This document shows positions 22,067 to 32,738 of a DNA stretch of 64,000 nucleotides, in pieces. Position 1 is the stretch's first letter; each line of letters starts with the position of its first letter. The position numbers and the translations under genes are program-made. Location: assembly GCF_031143425.1 (NCBI RefSeq), contig NC_090445.1, positions 1,194,276,691 through 1,194,340,690 on the forward strand, written 5' to 3'. Under the pieces are notes generated by a model. The model searched no databases, was not told the origin of the DNA, and saw nothing but the letters and a program-made list of their open reading frames with translations. The DNA is from Pleurodeles waltl (Eukaryota; Chordata; Amphibia; Caudata; Salamandridae).

Positions 22067-23926
22067 ACAACTGCTGTCCGTTGAATGGCATATTCAGCAC
22101 AGCTTGCTGTATCTCTGGTTTAAATCCTGATGTACGCAGCCATGCATGTCTCCTTATTGTTACTGCTGTGTTGACAGTTCTAGCAGCTGTGTCTGCAGCA
22201 TCCATTGCTGACAGGATCTGATTATTGGAGATACTCTGTCCTTCTTCTACTACTTGCTGCGCTCTTTTTTGGAACTCCTTGGGTAAATGTTCAATAAGGT
22301 GTTGCATCTCATCCCAATGGGCCCTATCATATCTGGCTAGCAAAGCTTGCGAATTTGCAATACGCCACTGGTTTGCTGCCTGTGCCGCCACCCTTTTGCC
22401 TGCAGCATGAAATTTTCGACTTTCTTTATCTGGAGGTGGTGCATCTCCTGAAGTATGAGAGTTGGCTCTTTTGCGCGCTGCTCCCACTACAACAGAGTCT
22501 GGTGTTAGCTGTTGTGTAATGTACACTGGGTCTGTTGGTGGCGGTTTATATTTTTTATCTACTCTTGGAGTAATGGCTCTCCCTTTAACAGGCTCCTCAA
22601 ACACTTGTTTGGAGTGTTTTAGCATTCCGGGTAGCATAGGAAGACTCTGATATTGGCTGTGTGTGGACGACAGTGTATTAAAAAGAAAGTCGTCTTCAAT
22701 GGGCTCTGAATGAAGGCTGACATTATGAAATGCCGCTGCTCTTGACACCACCTGTGCGTAGCCTGTACTATCCTCTGGTGGCGATGGTTTAGCTGGATAG
22801 CATTCTGGACTATTATCTGACACTGGTGCGTCATAAAGGTCCCATGCGTCAGGGTCATCTTGACTCATTCCTGTATGAGTTGGGGATTGCATCATTGGTG
22901 GAGTGGCTACCGGTGATGGTTGCGGAGAGTGATGTGGGGATGGTGGCGGTGTTACTTGTTTAGCCACCTTTGCGTGTGGCTGTTTGTCCTTGTCTTGGAA
23001 GGCAAGCTTGCGTTTCATTTTGACTGGAGGAAGAGTGCTGATCTTCCCTGTATCTTTTTGAATAAAGAGCCGTCTTTGTGTGTGATCTGGCTCTATTGTC
23101 TCCAATTCCTGTCCAAATCTATGTGTCTTCATTTGTGTGGACAGTCCTTGTTCCTCAGTGTAGGAACTTGTTTTCGGTTCCGAGGCCGGATATTTCGGTA
23201 CCGAAACCTTTTCGGCTGCTTTTTTCGGCTCCGACGAAACCTTCTTTACTTTCGGCGTCGTGCTCTCTCGGTACCGACCCGTTTCGGTGCCGCTGTCTCG
23301 TGCCGAATCTTCTCTGAGCCACTATCTCGGGCCCGAGATTGCTGTGTGCCTGTATCTCGACCGGAGTCGGATGACTTCGACACCAGCTCGCCCTTTTTCG
23401 GTGCCGATGAACGGTCACCTATTTTTCGGGTTAAGCCATGGGCTGTTGGCGGTGGCATCCCCTGGGCTTTAGTGCTTTTCTCATGAGTTCTTGGTTTCGA
23501 CGTCTTACTCACGGTTTTAGGCGTTTCCTCGGGATCGATCTCCTCAGAGTCAGACTCCTGGGTGGAGAATGTTTCTTCCTCCTCCTCGAAACGCTCTTGT
23601 CCTGTCGGCGCCGACGCCATTTGCACTCTTCTTGCTCTTCGGTCCCCGAGTGTCTTCCTGGACCGAAACGCTCGACAGGCCTCACAAGTATCCTCCTTGT
23701 GTTCTGGTGACAAACACAAGTTACAGACCAGATGTTGATCTGTATATGGATACTTGTTATGGCATTTTGGACAGAAGCGGAATGGGGTCCGTTCCATCAG
23801 CCTTGAAGAGACACGTGGCCGGGCCGACCAGGCCCCGACAGGGATGGAAAAAAACCCCGAAGGGCCACCGAAGCTCTTCTTAATTCGGTGTCGATCTGTT
23901 GTAACTAACCCGATACCGAAACGCAA
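21783..23926 (-). pseudogene. DIRS copy B gag (frameshift near 23200)
   Basis: The same open frame runs a little upstream of MERTPFRFCPKCHNKYPY, the likely start (about 23797). Zinc-type pattern CPKC...CNLCLSPEH...CEAC is intact. The first frame continues through SSDSGRDTG and ends after RARRRK near 23246; the body resumes from 23132 with HRFGQELETIEPDHTQRR, DDPDAWDLYDAPVSDNSPE, AAQAANQWRIANSQALLARY and an RGG-rich end (RGGFRGQYRGGQFQRNRG). The break is at a different place from that in copy A, so the two shifts are independent decay events rather than a programmed shift. Confidence 0.83.
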
Positions 23927-24004
23927 ACAATACCGACGATTTTTCCGAGATTCTAACTAACTTTCCGACCCGAAACACGGAGCGAAAAGGAACACGTCTG
24001 AACC

Positions 24005-24199
24005 CGATGGCGGAAAAAAAAACAATCTAAGATGGAGTCGACGCCCATGCGCAATGGAGTCGAAATGGGAGGAGTCCCTCGGTCTCGTGACTCGAAAAAA
24101 GACTTCTTCGAAGAAAAACAACTTGTAACACTCCGAGCCCAACACCAGATGGCGGGATGTGCACAGCATGTGTATCTGCAGCTACACATGCCATCGAAC
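24005..24199 (-). repeat. 5' inverted terminal repeat of DIRS copy B
   Basis: Outer end GTTCGATGGCATGTG on the minus strand. It borders the AT run that separates it from copy C. Confidence 0.86.
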
Positions 24200-24216
24200 A
24201 TACATATATATATATA
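24200..24216. repeat. AT run between DIRS copies B and C
   Basis: Seventeen bases of AT repeat (ATACATATATATATATA) are all that lies between the 5' end of copy B and the 3' end of copy C. Confidence 0.85.
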
Positions 24217-24420
24217 ATGTCACTTACCCAGTGTACATCTGTTCGTGGCATGAGACGCTGCAGATTCACATGCTGTGCATTATCCTGCCATCTAGTGTTG
24301 GGCTCGGAGTATTACAAGTTGTTTTTCTTCGAAGAAGTCTTTGAGTCACGAGACCGAGGGACTCCTCCCTTACGGCTCCATTGCGCATGGGCGTCGACTC
24401 CATCTTAGATTGTTTTCCCC
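24217..24420 (-). repeat. 3' inverted terminal repeat of DIRS copy C
   Basis: Starts TGTCACTTACCCAGTG next to the AT run and carries the shared core TTCTTCGAAGAAGTC and ATCTTAGATTG. Confidence 0.86.
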
Positions 24421-24579
24421 GCAGAGGGTGAGGTAGGAGTTGTGAATATACTAGATGTGCCCATGCAATGGAGTAGGTATGTATGTACATAATGTGTATT
24501 AAAATAATATTTATTTACAAATTTACAATTTTCATTCAACTAATAACCGCTACAGGCTCCCGGGGAGGTGGGAGGGCGC

Positions 24580-24688
24580 ATGTGAATCTGCAGCGTCTCA
24601 TGCCACAAACAGATGTACACTGGGTAAGTGACATTTTCCGTTCGGTGGCATGTGTAGCTGCAGATACACATTCTGTGCATAGACTAAT
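24580..24688 (-). repeat. Internal complementary region of DIRS copy C
   Basis: Left half ends ...GTAAGTGACATTTTCC and complements this copy's own 3' terminus, including the copy-specific GAGACGCTGCAG, with one mismatch (CACAAACAG for CACGAACAG). Right half starts GTTCGGTGGCATG and follows this copy's 5' end, which reads TGTCGGTGACATG. Confidence 0.8.
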
Positions 24689-24717
24689 AAGCAGTAATAT
24701 CCCCAAAATGCGGTGGC

Positions 24718-25870
24718 TTAGCCTGTAGGAGTTGAAGTTGTCTGAAATAATGTTCTTAATATAGCCTGTCGTACTGTGGCGTGTTGTGTTGCTAACATAT
24801 CTACACAGTAATGCTTAGTGAATGTATGAGGCATAGACCAGGTAGCTGCCTTACAAATTTCTGTCATAGGTATATTCCTCAGAAAAGCAATTGTGGCGCC
24901 TTTTTTCCTAGTGGAATGTGCACTTGGTGTAATAGGTAGATCTCTTTTTGCTTTAATATAGCAAGTTTGAATTCATTTAACTATCCATCTGGCGATGCCT
25001 TGTTTGGATATAGGATTACCTGCATTAGGTTTTTGGAAGGCTACGAACAATTGTTTTGTTTTACGAAATTGTTTTGTTCCGTCAATGTAATACATTAGTG
25101 CTCTCTTTATGTCTAATGTATGTAAGGCTATTTTGGCTACTGAACCTGGTTGTGGAAAGAAGACTGGGAGTTCCACTGTTTGGTTTAGGTGGAATGGCGA
25201 TATGACCTTTGGTAGGAATTTGGGATTTGTACGGAGAACCACTTTATGTTTATGTATTTGTATAAAGGGTTCTTGTATAGTGAATGCTTGTATCTCACTT
25301 ACTCTTCTAAGTGATGTGATAGCTATTAGAAAGGCTACTTTCCAAGTTAAGTATTGCATCTCACAAGAGTGCATGGGTTCGAATGGTGGTCCGATGAGTC
25401 GTGTTAATACAATATTAAGGTTCCACGAAGGTACTGGTGGTGTCCTTGGGGGTATGATTCTTTTTAGTCCCTCCATAAATACTTTGATGACTGGGATTCT
25501 AAAAAGCGAGGTTGTATGTGTAATCTGCAGATAGGCAGATATTACAGTGAGATGTATTTTAATGGAAGAGAATGCTAGCTTAGACTTTTGTAAGTGTAAT
25601 AAGTAGCTTACAATGTCCTTTGTGGAAGCATGTAGTGGTTGAATCTGATTAGTGTGGCAGTAGTAAACAAATCTTTTCCATTTGTTTGAGTAACAATATC
25701 TTGTAGTAGGTTTTCTAGCTGGTTTAATGACCTCCATACATTCTTGTGTAAGGTCTAAATGTCCATATTCTAAAACTTCAGGAGCCAGATTGCTAGATTG
25801 AGCGATGCTGGATTCGGGTGTCTGATCTGTTGTTTGTGTTGTGTTAACAGATCTGGTCTGTTTGGTAATT
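24718..25870 (-). pseudogene. Tyrosine recombinase of DIRS copy C (one stop)
   Basis: Domain with SSIAQSSNLAPEVLEY, SLRRVSEIQ, then WIVK followed by TGA where A and B have a Cys codon. After that stop the same frame continues with SAHSTRKKGA (H-x-x-R) and TKHYCVD (Tyr) to a TAA at 24718. The stop lies upstream of the H-x-x-R and Tyr residues, so the protein would lack its active site. Confidence 0.84.
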
Positions 25871-27579
25871 TGATGTGAGGTACTACTGATAAGTCCAGCA
25901 GTGTTGTGTACCACGGTTGGCGAGCCCAGGTTGGTGCTATGAGTATTAGTTTGAGTCTGTTTTGACTTAGTTTGTTGACCAGATAAGGAATGAGTGGGAG
26001 AGGGGGGAAAAGCGTAAGAAAATATCCCTGACCAACTGATCCATAATGCATTGCCCTTGGATTGAGGGTGTGGGTACCTGGATGCGAAGTTTTGGCATTT
26101 TGCGTTTTCTTTTGTTGCGAATAGGTCTATTTTTGGTGTTCCCCAGCGTAGGAACTGATCCTGTAGGATCTGGGGATGAATTTCCCATTCGTGAGTTTGC
26201 TGGTGATCTCGACTGAGATTGTCGGCTAACTGGTTCTGAATGCCTGGGATGTATTGTGCTATTAGGTGAATGTGATTGTGAATTGGCCAATGCCAAATTT
26301 TTTGTGCTAAGAGACACAGTTGTGACGAGTGTGTCCCTCCTTGTTTGTTGAGATAATACATTGTTGTCATGTTGTCAGTTTGACAAGAATGTGTTTGTGG
26401 GCTACTAGTGGTTGAAATGCTTTTAATGCTAGAAACACTGCCAGCAGTTCCAAATGATTTATGTGAAGTTGTTTTTGCCGAGTGTCCCATTGACCCTCTA
26501 TGCTGTGCATTTTTGAGGTGTGCTCCCCTCCCCATCATGGAAGCATCTGTTGTGATCACATCTTGAGGCACTGGGTCTTGGAATGGCCGCCGTTGGTTTA
26601 AATTTATAGGGTTCCACCATTGAAGCGAGAAGTGTGTCTGGCGGTCTATCAACACTAGATCTTGAAGCTGACCCTGTGCTTGTGTCCATTGTTTTGCTAG
26701 GCACTGTTGTAAGGGCCACATGTGTAATCTTGCATTTTGGACAATGGCTATGCATGAAGACATCATGCCTAGAAGTTTCATTACAAACCTTACTAGGTAG
26801 TGTTGGTTTGACTGTATGCTTGATGTTATATTTTGGAACGCTTGGACCCTTTGTGGACTTGGAGTGGCAATTGCTTTTTGTGTGTTGAGTGTTGCTCCCA
26901 AGTATTGTTGTATTTGGGATGGCTGCAGATGTGATTTCTGGTAATATATAGCGAACCCTAGTTTGTGTAGAGTTTCTGTAACATATTGCGTGTGAAGAAG
27001 ACACTGTTGTTGAGTGTTGGTTTTTATTCGCCAGTCGTCTAAGTATGGGAATATGTGCATGTGCTGTCTCCTTAAGTGAGCGGCTACTACTGCAAGGCAT
27101 TTTGTGAATACCCTTGGGGCTGTTGTTATCCCGAATGGTAATACTTTGAATTGATAGTGTACGCTGTGTATCACAAACCTTAAGTATTTTCTGTGGGAAG
27201 GATGGTTGGGTATGTGAAAGTACGCATCCTTGAGATCCAATGTTGACATGTAGTCCTCCTTTTTTAGTAAGGGAACCACGACTTGAAGTGTTACCATGTG
27301 GAAGTGGTCTGACTTGATGAAGAGATTCAGTGTTCTGAGGTCTAAGATAGGTCTTAACGTTTTGTCCTTCTTTGGAATTAGGAAATATAGTGAGTAGACG
27401 CCTGTTCCTTTCTGATGGTTGGGTACTAACTCTATTGCTTGTTTTTGTAATAGTGCTTGGACCTCTATTTGTAATAGGTCTAAGTGTTGTTTGGACATAT
27501 TGTGTGCCCTTGGGGGCACATCTGGCAGGAAATTTGTGAAATCTATGCAATCCCATGTTGGATAATGGCTAGGACCCAT
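25770..27579 (-). pseudogene. DIRS copy C pol: RT, RNase H, methyltransferase-like (several shifts)
   Basis: RT is well kept: GVYSLYFLIPKKDKTLRPIL, TLDLKDAYFHIPNHP, LPFGITTAPRVFTKCL, IFPYLDDWRIK. RNase H begins VITTDASMMGRGAHL, is read out of frame from about 26505 to 26375 by two compensating shifts, then returns at TDNMTTMYYLNKQGG and LADNLSRD. The IDLFATKENAKC block follows. Near 26020 another shift moves the real frame to 25770-26051, ending like copy A. The unbroken 868-codon frame 24973-27579 is therefore a patchwork of true and shadow frames, not one protein. Confidence 0.85.
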
Positions 27580-29569
27580 ACGTCCGTGGTAATGTGTGTC
27601 CAGTTCTGATAGTATACAGTAAGTCTCCCCCCCACTGGTGTTAAGTGTTGGGGTTTTGTGACATTGGAGTCACTGTTTGGTTTGGCTTGTTTTAGGTGTC
27701 TGGAACTTTCCCCTTCCTCTTGGGAATTGTCCTCCTATATACGAGCCACAAAACCCTCCCCTCTGGTATTGTGCCTGATAGGTGGGTCTGGTTTGCGAGG
27801 GGAAAGGCTCCGGTGTTTGCATTCGAAACCCCCCTCTAAATTGTGGCTTTCCAAATGTGCCTCTGCCCTGTGGGGAGTAGAGCGCGCCCATGGCTTTGGC
27901 TGTGTCCGTGTCTTTCTTTAATTTTTCAATTGCTGTGTCCACTTCCGGCCCAAACAATTGTTCTTGGTTAAAAGGCATGTTCAACACTGCTTGTTGGATT
28001 TCTGGCTTGAATCCAGAGCTTCTTAACCATGCATGCCTGCGAATGGTTACCGCAGTGTTGACCGTTCGTGCTGCTGTGTCTGCCGAGTCTAATGCACACC
28101 TTATTTGGTTGTTGGATATTGCTTGTTCTTCTTCCACAACCTGCTGGGCACGTTTCTGGTGTTCTTTGGGCAAGTGTTGTATAATGTGTTGCATCTCGTC
28201 CCAGTGTGCCCAATCGTTTCGAGCAAGTAGGGCTGGTGAATTAGCAATCCGCCATTGATTGGCTGCCTGTGCTGCCACTCGTTTGCCCGCTGCGTCAAAC
28301 TTCCTACTCTCTTTGTCAGGCGGTGGAGCGTCTCCCGACGATTGAGAGTTTGCCCTCTTTCTTGCTGCTCCTACAACCACCGAGTCTGGTGTAAGTTGCT
28401 GTGTTATAAACACAGGATCCGTTAGGGGAGGCTTGTACTTCTTCTCCACCCTAGGCGTGATAGCCCTTCCTTTAACTGGCTCCTGGAATACCTGTTTTGC
28501 ATGTTTGAGCATACCCGGGAGCATTGGCAGACTCTGGTAGGAAGCGTGGGTGGATGCCAAGGTGTTGAACAGGAAATCATCCTCTATTGGCTCAGAATGC
28601 ATTGCTACATTGTGGAACGTAGCTGCCCTTGATACTACCTGCGTATATGCAGTACTGTCCTCTGGAGGTGAAGGGTTTGTTGGGTAACAATCTGGACTGT
28701 TATCTGATACTGGTGCATCATATAAGTCCCATGCATCAGGATCATCCTGTGTCATGCCTGTATGTGTAGGTGACTGCATTGGAGGTGTTCCCACCAGAGA
28801 CAGCTGTGGTGAGTGTAGTGGGGAAGGTTGGTGGTGGGGTTTTTTCTCTGGCCACCTTCACCTTCGGCTGCATTTCTGTCTCCTGAAATGCCAGTTTTCT
28901 TTTGGTTTTAATTGGAGGAAGAGTTTGTATTTTTCCAGTCTCTTTCTGGATATGCAACCTCCTTTGCGTATGGTCTGGTTCATCCATACTTATTTCCTGC
29001 TCAAATCTGTGTTTTTCATGCATTTGGCTGGAAAGTCCTTGCTCTTCTGTGTAAGAGCTTCTTTTCGGCTCCAAAGCCGCTTTTTTCGGTACCGATGTTT
29101 CCGATAAAGTCTTTTTCGGTTCCAACGTTATTTTTCTCACCTTGGGTGAGTCGAACTCTCGGTGTCAAGATCGGTCGGTGCCGGAATCTCGACCGGAGTC
29201 GGAAGTCTTCGGCAAATCTTTGGCCTTTTTCGGTGCCGATATTTGGTCACCTTCTTTTCGATGGGTTAAGCCATGGCCTGCTGGCAGTGGTGTCCCCTTG
29301 GCCTTAACGACCTTTGTGTGAGTTTTGGACGGGGCAGTTTTACTCACTGTTTTTTGCATTGTCGTGGGTCGCTCACTTTCGGATTCGTCAGAGTCCGTCC
29401 CCTGGATGGAAATTCTTTCCTTCTCCTCGACGTCGAGTTGTTCTCTCTGTGTCGACGCCAGTTTCAGTCTTCTCGCTCGTGGATCACGTAGGGTCTTTTT
29501 AGATCGAAACGCTCGACAAGCCTCACAAGTATCCTCCCTGTGTTCTGGTGATGAACACAGATTACAGAC

Positions 29570-32252
29570 TGTAGGAAGTTGGCTCTGTATGTGCTATTTC
29601 AAAGTAAGGAATAGCATGCACAGAGTCCAAGGGTTCCCCTTAGAGGTAAAATAGTGGTAAAAAGAGATAATACAAATGCTCTATTTCGTGGTAGTGTGGT
29701 CGAGCAGTAGGCTTATCCAAGGAGTAGTGTTAAGCATTTGTTGTACATACACATAGACAATAAATGAGGTACACACACTCAGAGACAAATCCAGCCAATA
29801 GGTTTTGTTATAGAAAAATATCTTTTCTTAGTTTATTTTAAGAACCACAGGTTCAAATTTAACATGTAATATCTTGTTTGAAAGGTATTGAAGGTAAGTA
29901 CATTAGGAACTTTGAATCATTTCAATTGCATGTATACTTTTCAAGTTATTCACAAATAGCTACTTTAAAAGTGGACACAGTGCAATTTTCACAGTTCCTG
30001 GGGGAGGTAAGTTTTTGTTAGTTTTACCAGGTAAGTAAGACACTTACAGGGTTCAGTTCTTGGTCCAAGGTAGCCCACCGTTGGGGGTTCAGAGCAACCC
30101 CAAAGTCACCACACCAGCAGCCCAGGGCCGGTCAGGTGCAGAGTTCAAAGTGGTGCCCAAAACGCATAGGCTAGAATGGAGAGAAGGGGGTGCCCCGGTT
30201 CCGGTCTGCTTGCAGGTAAGTACCCGCGTCTTCGGAGGGCAGACCAGGGGGGTTTTGTAGGGCACCGGGGGGGACACAAGCCCACACAGAAATTTCACCC
30301 TCAGCAGCGCGGGGGCGGCCGGGTGCAGTGTAGAAACAAGCGTCGGGTTCGTAATGTTAGTCTATGAGAGATCAACGGATCTCTTCAGCGCTGCAGGCAG
30401 GCAAGGGGGGGCTTCCTCGGGGAAACCTCCACTTGGGCAAGGGAGAGGGACTCCTGGGGGTCACTTCTCCAGTGAAAGTCCGGTCCTTCAGGTCCTGGGG
30501 GCTGCGGGTGCAGGGTCTTTTCCAGGCGTCGGGACTTAGGTTTCAGAGAGTCGCGGTCAGGGGAAGCCTCGGGATTCCCTCTGCAGGCGGCGCTGTGGGG
30601 GCTCAGGGGGGACAGGTTTTGGTACTCACAGTCGGAGAGTAGTCCGGGGGTCCTCCCTGAGGTGTTGGTTCTCCACCAGCCGAGTCGGGGTCGCCGGGTG
30701 CAGTGTTGCAAGTCTCACGCTTCTTGCGGGGAGATTGCAGGGTCTTTAAAGCTGCTCCTCGAAACAAAGTTGCAGTCTTTTTGGAGCAGGTCCGCTGTCC
30801 TCGGGAGTTTCTTGTCTTTTTCGAAGCAGGGCAGTCCTCAGAGGATTCAGAGGTCGCTGGTCCCTTGGAAGGCGTCGCTGGAGCAGAGTTCTTTGGAAGG
30901 CAGGAGACAGGCCGGTGAGTTTCTGGAGCCAAGGCAGTTGTCGTCTTCTGGTCTTCCTCTGCAGGGGTTTTCAGCTAGGCAGTCCTTCTTGTAGTTTGCA
31001 GGAATCTAATTTTCTAGGGTTCAGGGTAGCCCTTAAATACTAAATTTAAGGGCGTGTTTAGGTCTGGGGGTTAGTAGCCAATGGCTACTAGCCCTGAGGG
31101 TGGGTACACCCTCTTTGTGCCTCCTCCCAAGGGGAGGGGGTCACATCCCTAATCCTATTGGGGGAATCCTCCATCTGCAAGATGGAGGATTTCTAAAAGT
31201 TAGAGTCACCTCAGCTCAGGACACCTTAGGGGCTGTCCTGACTGGCCAGTGACTCCTCCTTGTTGCTTTCTTTGTTCCCTCCAGCCTTGCCGCCAAAAGT
31301 GGGGGCCGTGGCCGGAGGGGGCGGGCAACTCCACTAAGCTGGAGTGCCCTGCTGGGCTGTGACAAAGGGGTGAGCCTTTGAGGCTCACCGCCAGGTGTCA
31401 CAGCTCCTGCCTGGGGGAGGTGTTAGCATCTCCACCCAGTGCAGGCTTTGTTACTGGCCTCAGAGTGACAAAGGCACTCTCCCCATGGGGCCAGCAACAT
31501 GTCTCTGGTGTGGCAGGCTGCTGGAACTAGTCAGCCTACACAGACAGTCGGTTAAGTTTCAGGGGGCACCTCTAAGGTGCCCTCTGGGGTGTATTTTGCA
31601 ATAAAATGTACACTGGCATCAGTGTGCATTTATTGTGCTGAGAAGTTTGATACCAAACTTCCCAGTTTTCAGTGTAGCCATTATGGTGCTGTGGAGTTCG
31701 TGTTTGACAAACTCCCAGACCATATACTCTTATGGCTACCCTGCACTTACAATGTCTAAGGTTTTGTTTAGACACTGTAGGGGTACCATGCTCATGCACT
31801 GGTACCCTCACCTATGGTATAGTGCACCCTGCCTTAGGGCTGTAAGGCCTGCTAGAGGGGTGTCTTACCTATACTGCATAGGCAGTGAGAGGCTGGCATG
31901 GCACCCTGAGGGGAGTGCCATGTCGACTTACTCGTTTTGTCCTCACTAGCACACACAAGCTGGCAAGCAGTGGGTCTGTGCTGAGTGAGAGGTCTCCAGG
32001 GTGGCATAAGACATGCTGCAGCCCTTAGAGACCTTCCTTGGCATCAGGGCCCTTGGTACTAGAAGTACCAGTTACAAGGGACTTATCTGGATGCCAGGGT
32101 CTGCCAATTGTGGATACAAAAGTACAGGTTAGGGAAAGAACACTGGTGCTGGGGCCTGGTTAGCAGGCCTCAGCACACTTTCAATTGTAAACATAGCATC
32201 AGCAAAGGCAAAAAGTCAGGGGGCAACCATGCCAAGGAGGCATTTCCTTACA
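29570..32252 (-). mobile_element. Solo LTR, 2683 bp, with 5 bp target duplication
   Basis: Plus-strand borders TGTAGGAAGTTGG and GGCATTTCCTTACA, that is TG...CA on either strand, flanked by CAGAC at 29565-29569 and 32253-32257. Removing it restores the gag sequence seen in A and B, which fixes the borders. On the minus strand it reads U3-like GC-rich sequence, a TATTTAAGGG element near 31040, and AATAAA at 29832-29837, about 260 bp from the end. No Gag, protease or RT frame is present; the GC-rich open frames at 30060-31000 show no domain. It fits a solo LTR left by recombination between two LTRs, though a stand-alone LTR-only family is possible. Confidence 0.82.
29832..29837 (-). promoter_or_regulatory. 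AATAAA of the solo LTR
   Basis: Minus-strand AAATAAACTAAG in the expected R region; equivalent to the signals at 7833 and 63534. Confidence 0.5.
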
Positions 32253-32544
32253 CAGACCAAGTGTTGGTCTGTATAAGGATACTTTGATTGGCACTTCGGA
32301 CAGAAGCGAAAGGGGGTCCGGTCCATTAGTCTTTGACGATGGATGTGGTCGGGCCTACCAGGCCCCGCTGAAGAACGGAAGCCCCGAAGGGCCGTCGGAG
32401 CGCTTCTGCGATCGGTGCCGATACAAAAGCACTAAACCGGTACCGAACGAGAACAATACCGTCTAATTTTCGATATTTAGCTAACTTTCCCGATTCGAAA
32501 TATGGATTCGAAATATGGAGCGATCAGGAACACGTCCGAACCCG

Positions 32545-32738
32545 ATGGCGGAAAGAAAACAATCTAAGATGGAGTCGACGCCCATGCGCAAGGGAGCCGA
32601 AAGGGAGGAGTCCCTCGGTCTTGTGACTTGAAAAGACTTCTTTTGAAGAAAAACAACTTGTAACACTCCGAGCCCAACACTAGATGGCAGGATAATGTAC
32701 AGCATGTGTATATATGCAGCTACACATGTCACCGACAA
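32545..32738 (-). repeat. 5' inverted terminal repeat of DIRS copy C
   Basis: Outer end TGTCGGTGACATG on the minus strand, more diverged than in A and B. Core TTGTAACACTCCGAGCCC is shared. It borders AATATATATATTGATTG. Confidence 0.83.

Larger units (their letters stand above)
18336..24199 (-). mobile_element. DIRS retrotransposon copy B, near full length (about 5.9 kb)
   Basis: Same order as copy A: 5' repeat (24005-24199), gag, pol, recombinase, ICR (18703-18810), 3' repeat (18336-18545). It belongs to a subfamily with TGCAGATTCACATG at the terminus instead of TAGATTCGCATG. Inactivating changes: gag frameshift near 23200, pol frameshift near 20815, a second change near 19950 that fuses RNase H/methyltransferase and recombinase frames, and a stop at 19548 inside the recombinase. 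Both ends contact AT microsatellite. It lies head to tail with copies A and C. Confidence 0.92.
27670..32326 (-). pseudogene. DIRS copy C gag, interrupted by an LTR
   Basis: ATG at 32326 opens MDRTPFRFCPKC. The LTR at 29570-32252 is inserted within the zinc-type region, just after the QHLVC segment. The rest resumes at 29569 with CEACR-type residues and KTVSKT, GHGLTH, SSDSG-like motifs, a shift near 28810, then DDPDAWDLYDAPVSDNSPD, AAQAANQWRIANSPALLAR and a shortened Gly/Arg-rich tail (RGGFCGSYIGGQFPRGRG). It is dead by insertion alone. Confidence 0.83.
24217..32738 (-). mobile_element. DIRS retrotransposon copy C, split by an LTR insertion
   Basis: Third head-to-tail DIRS element: 5' repeat (32545-32738), gag start, a 2683 bp LTR insertion (29570-32252), rest of gag, pol, recombinase, ICR (24580-24688), 3' repeat (24217-24420). 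Without the insertion it would be about 5.8 kb, as in A and B. It shares the TGCAGATTCACATG terminus type with B. Decay includes a one-base loss near 27560 at the pol start, compensating shifts in RNase H (about 26375-26505), a shift near 26020, and a stop in the recombinase at 24977. The 5' end borders AATATATATATTG. Confidence 0.92.

Noticed and set aside
17430..23250. Programmed frameshift in DIRS gag
   Set aside because: The breaks in copies A and B are at different places, so they look like independent decay.
24973..27579. A single 868-residue RT-recombinase fusion protein
   Set aside because: RNase H and methyltransferase parts are read out of frame by indels, and the last third jumps frames before the recombinase.
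30060..31000. CpG-rich host promoter or gene
   Set aside because: Lies wholly inside the precisely bounded solo LTR; frames show no domain.
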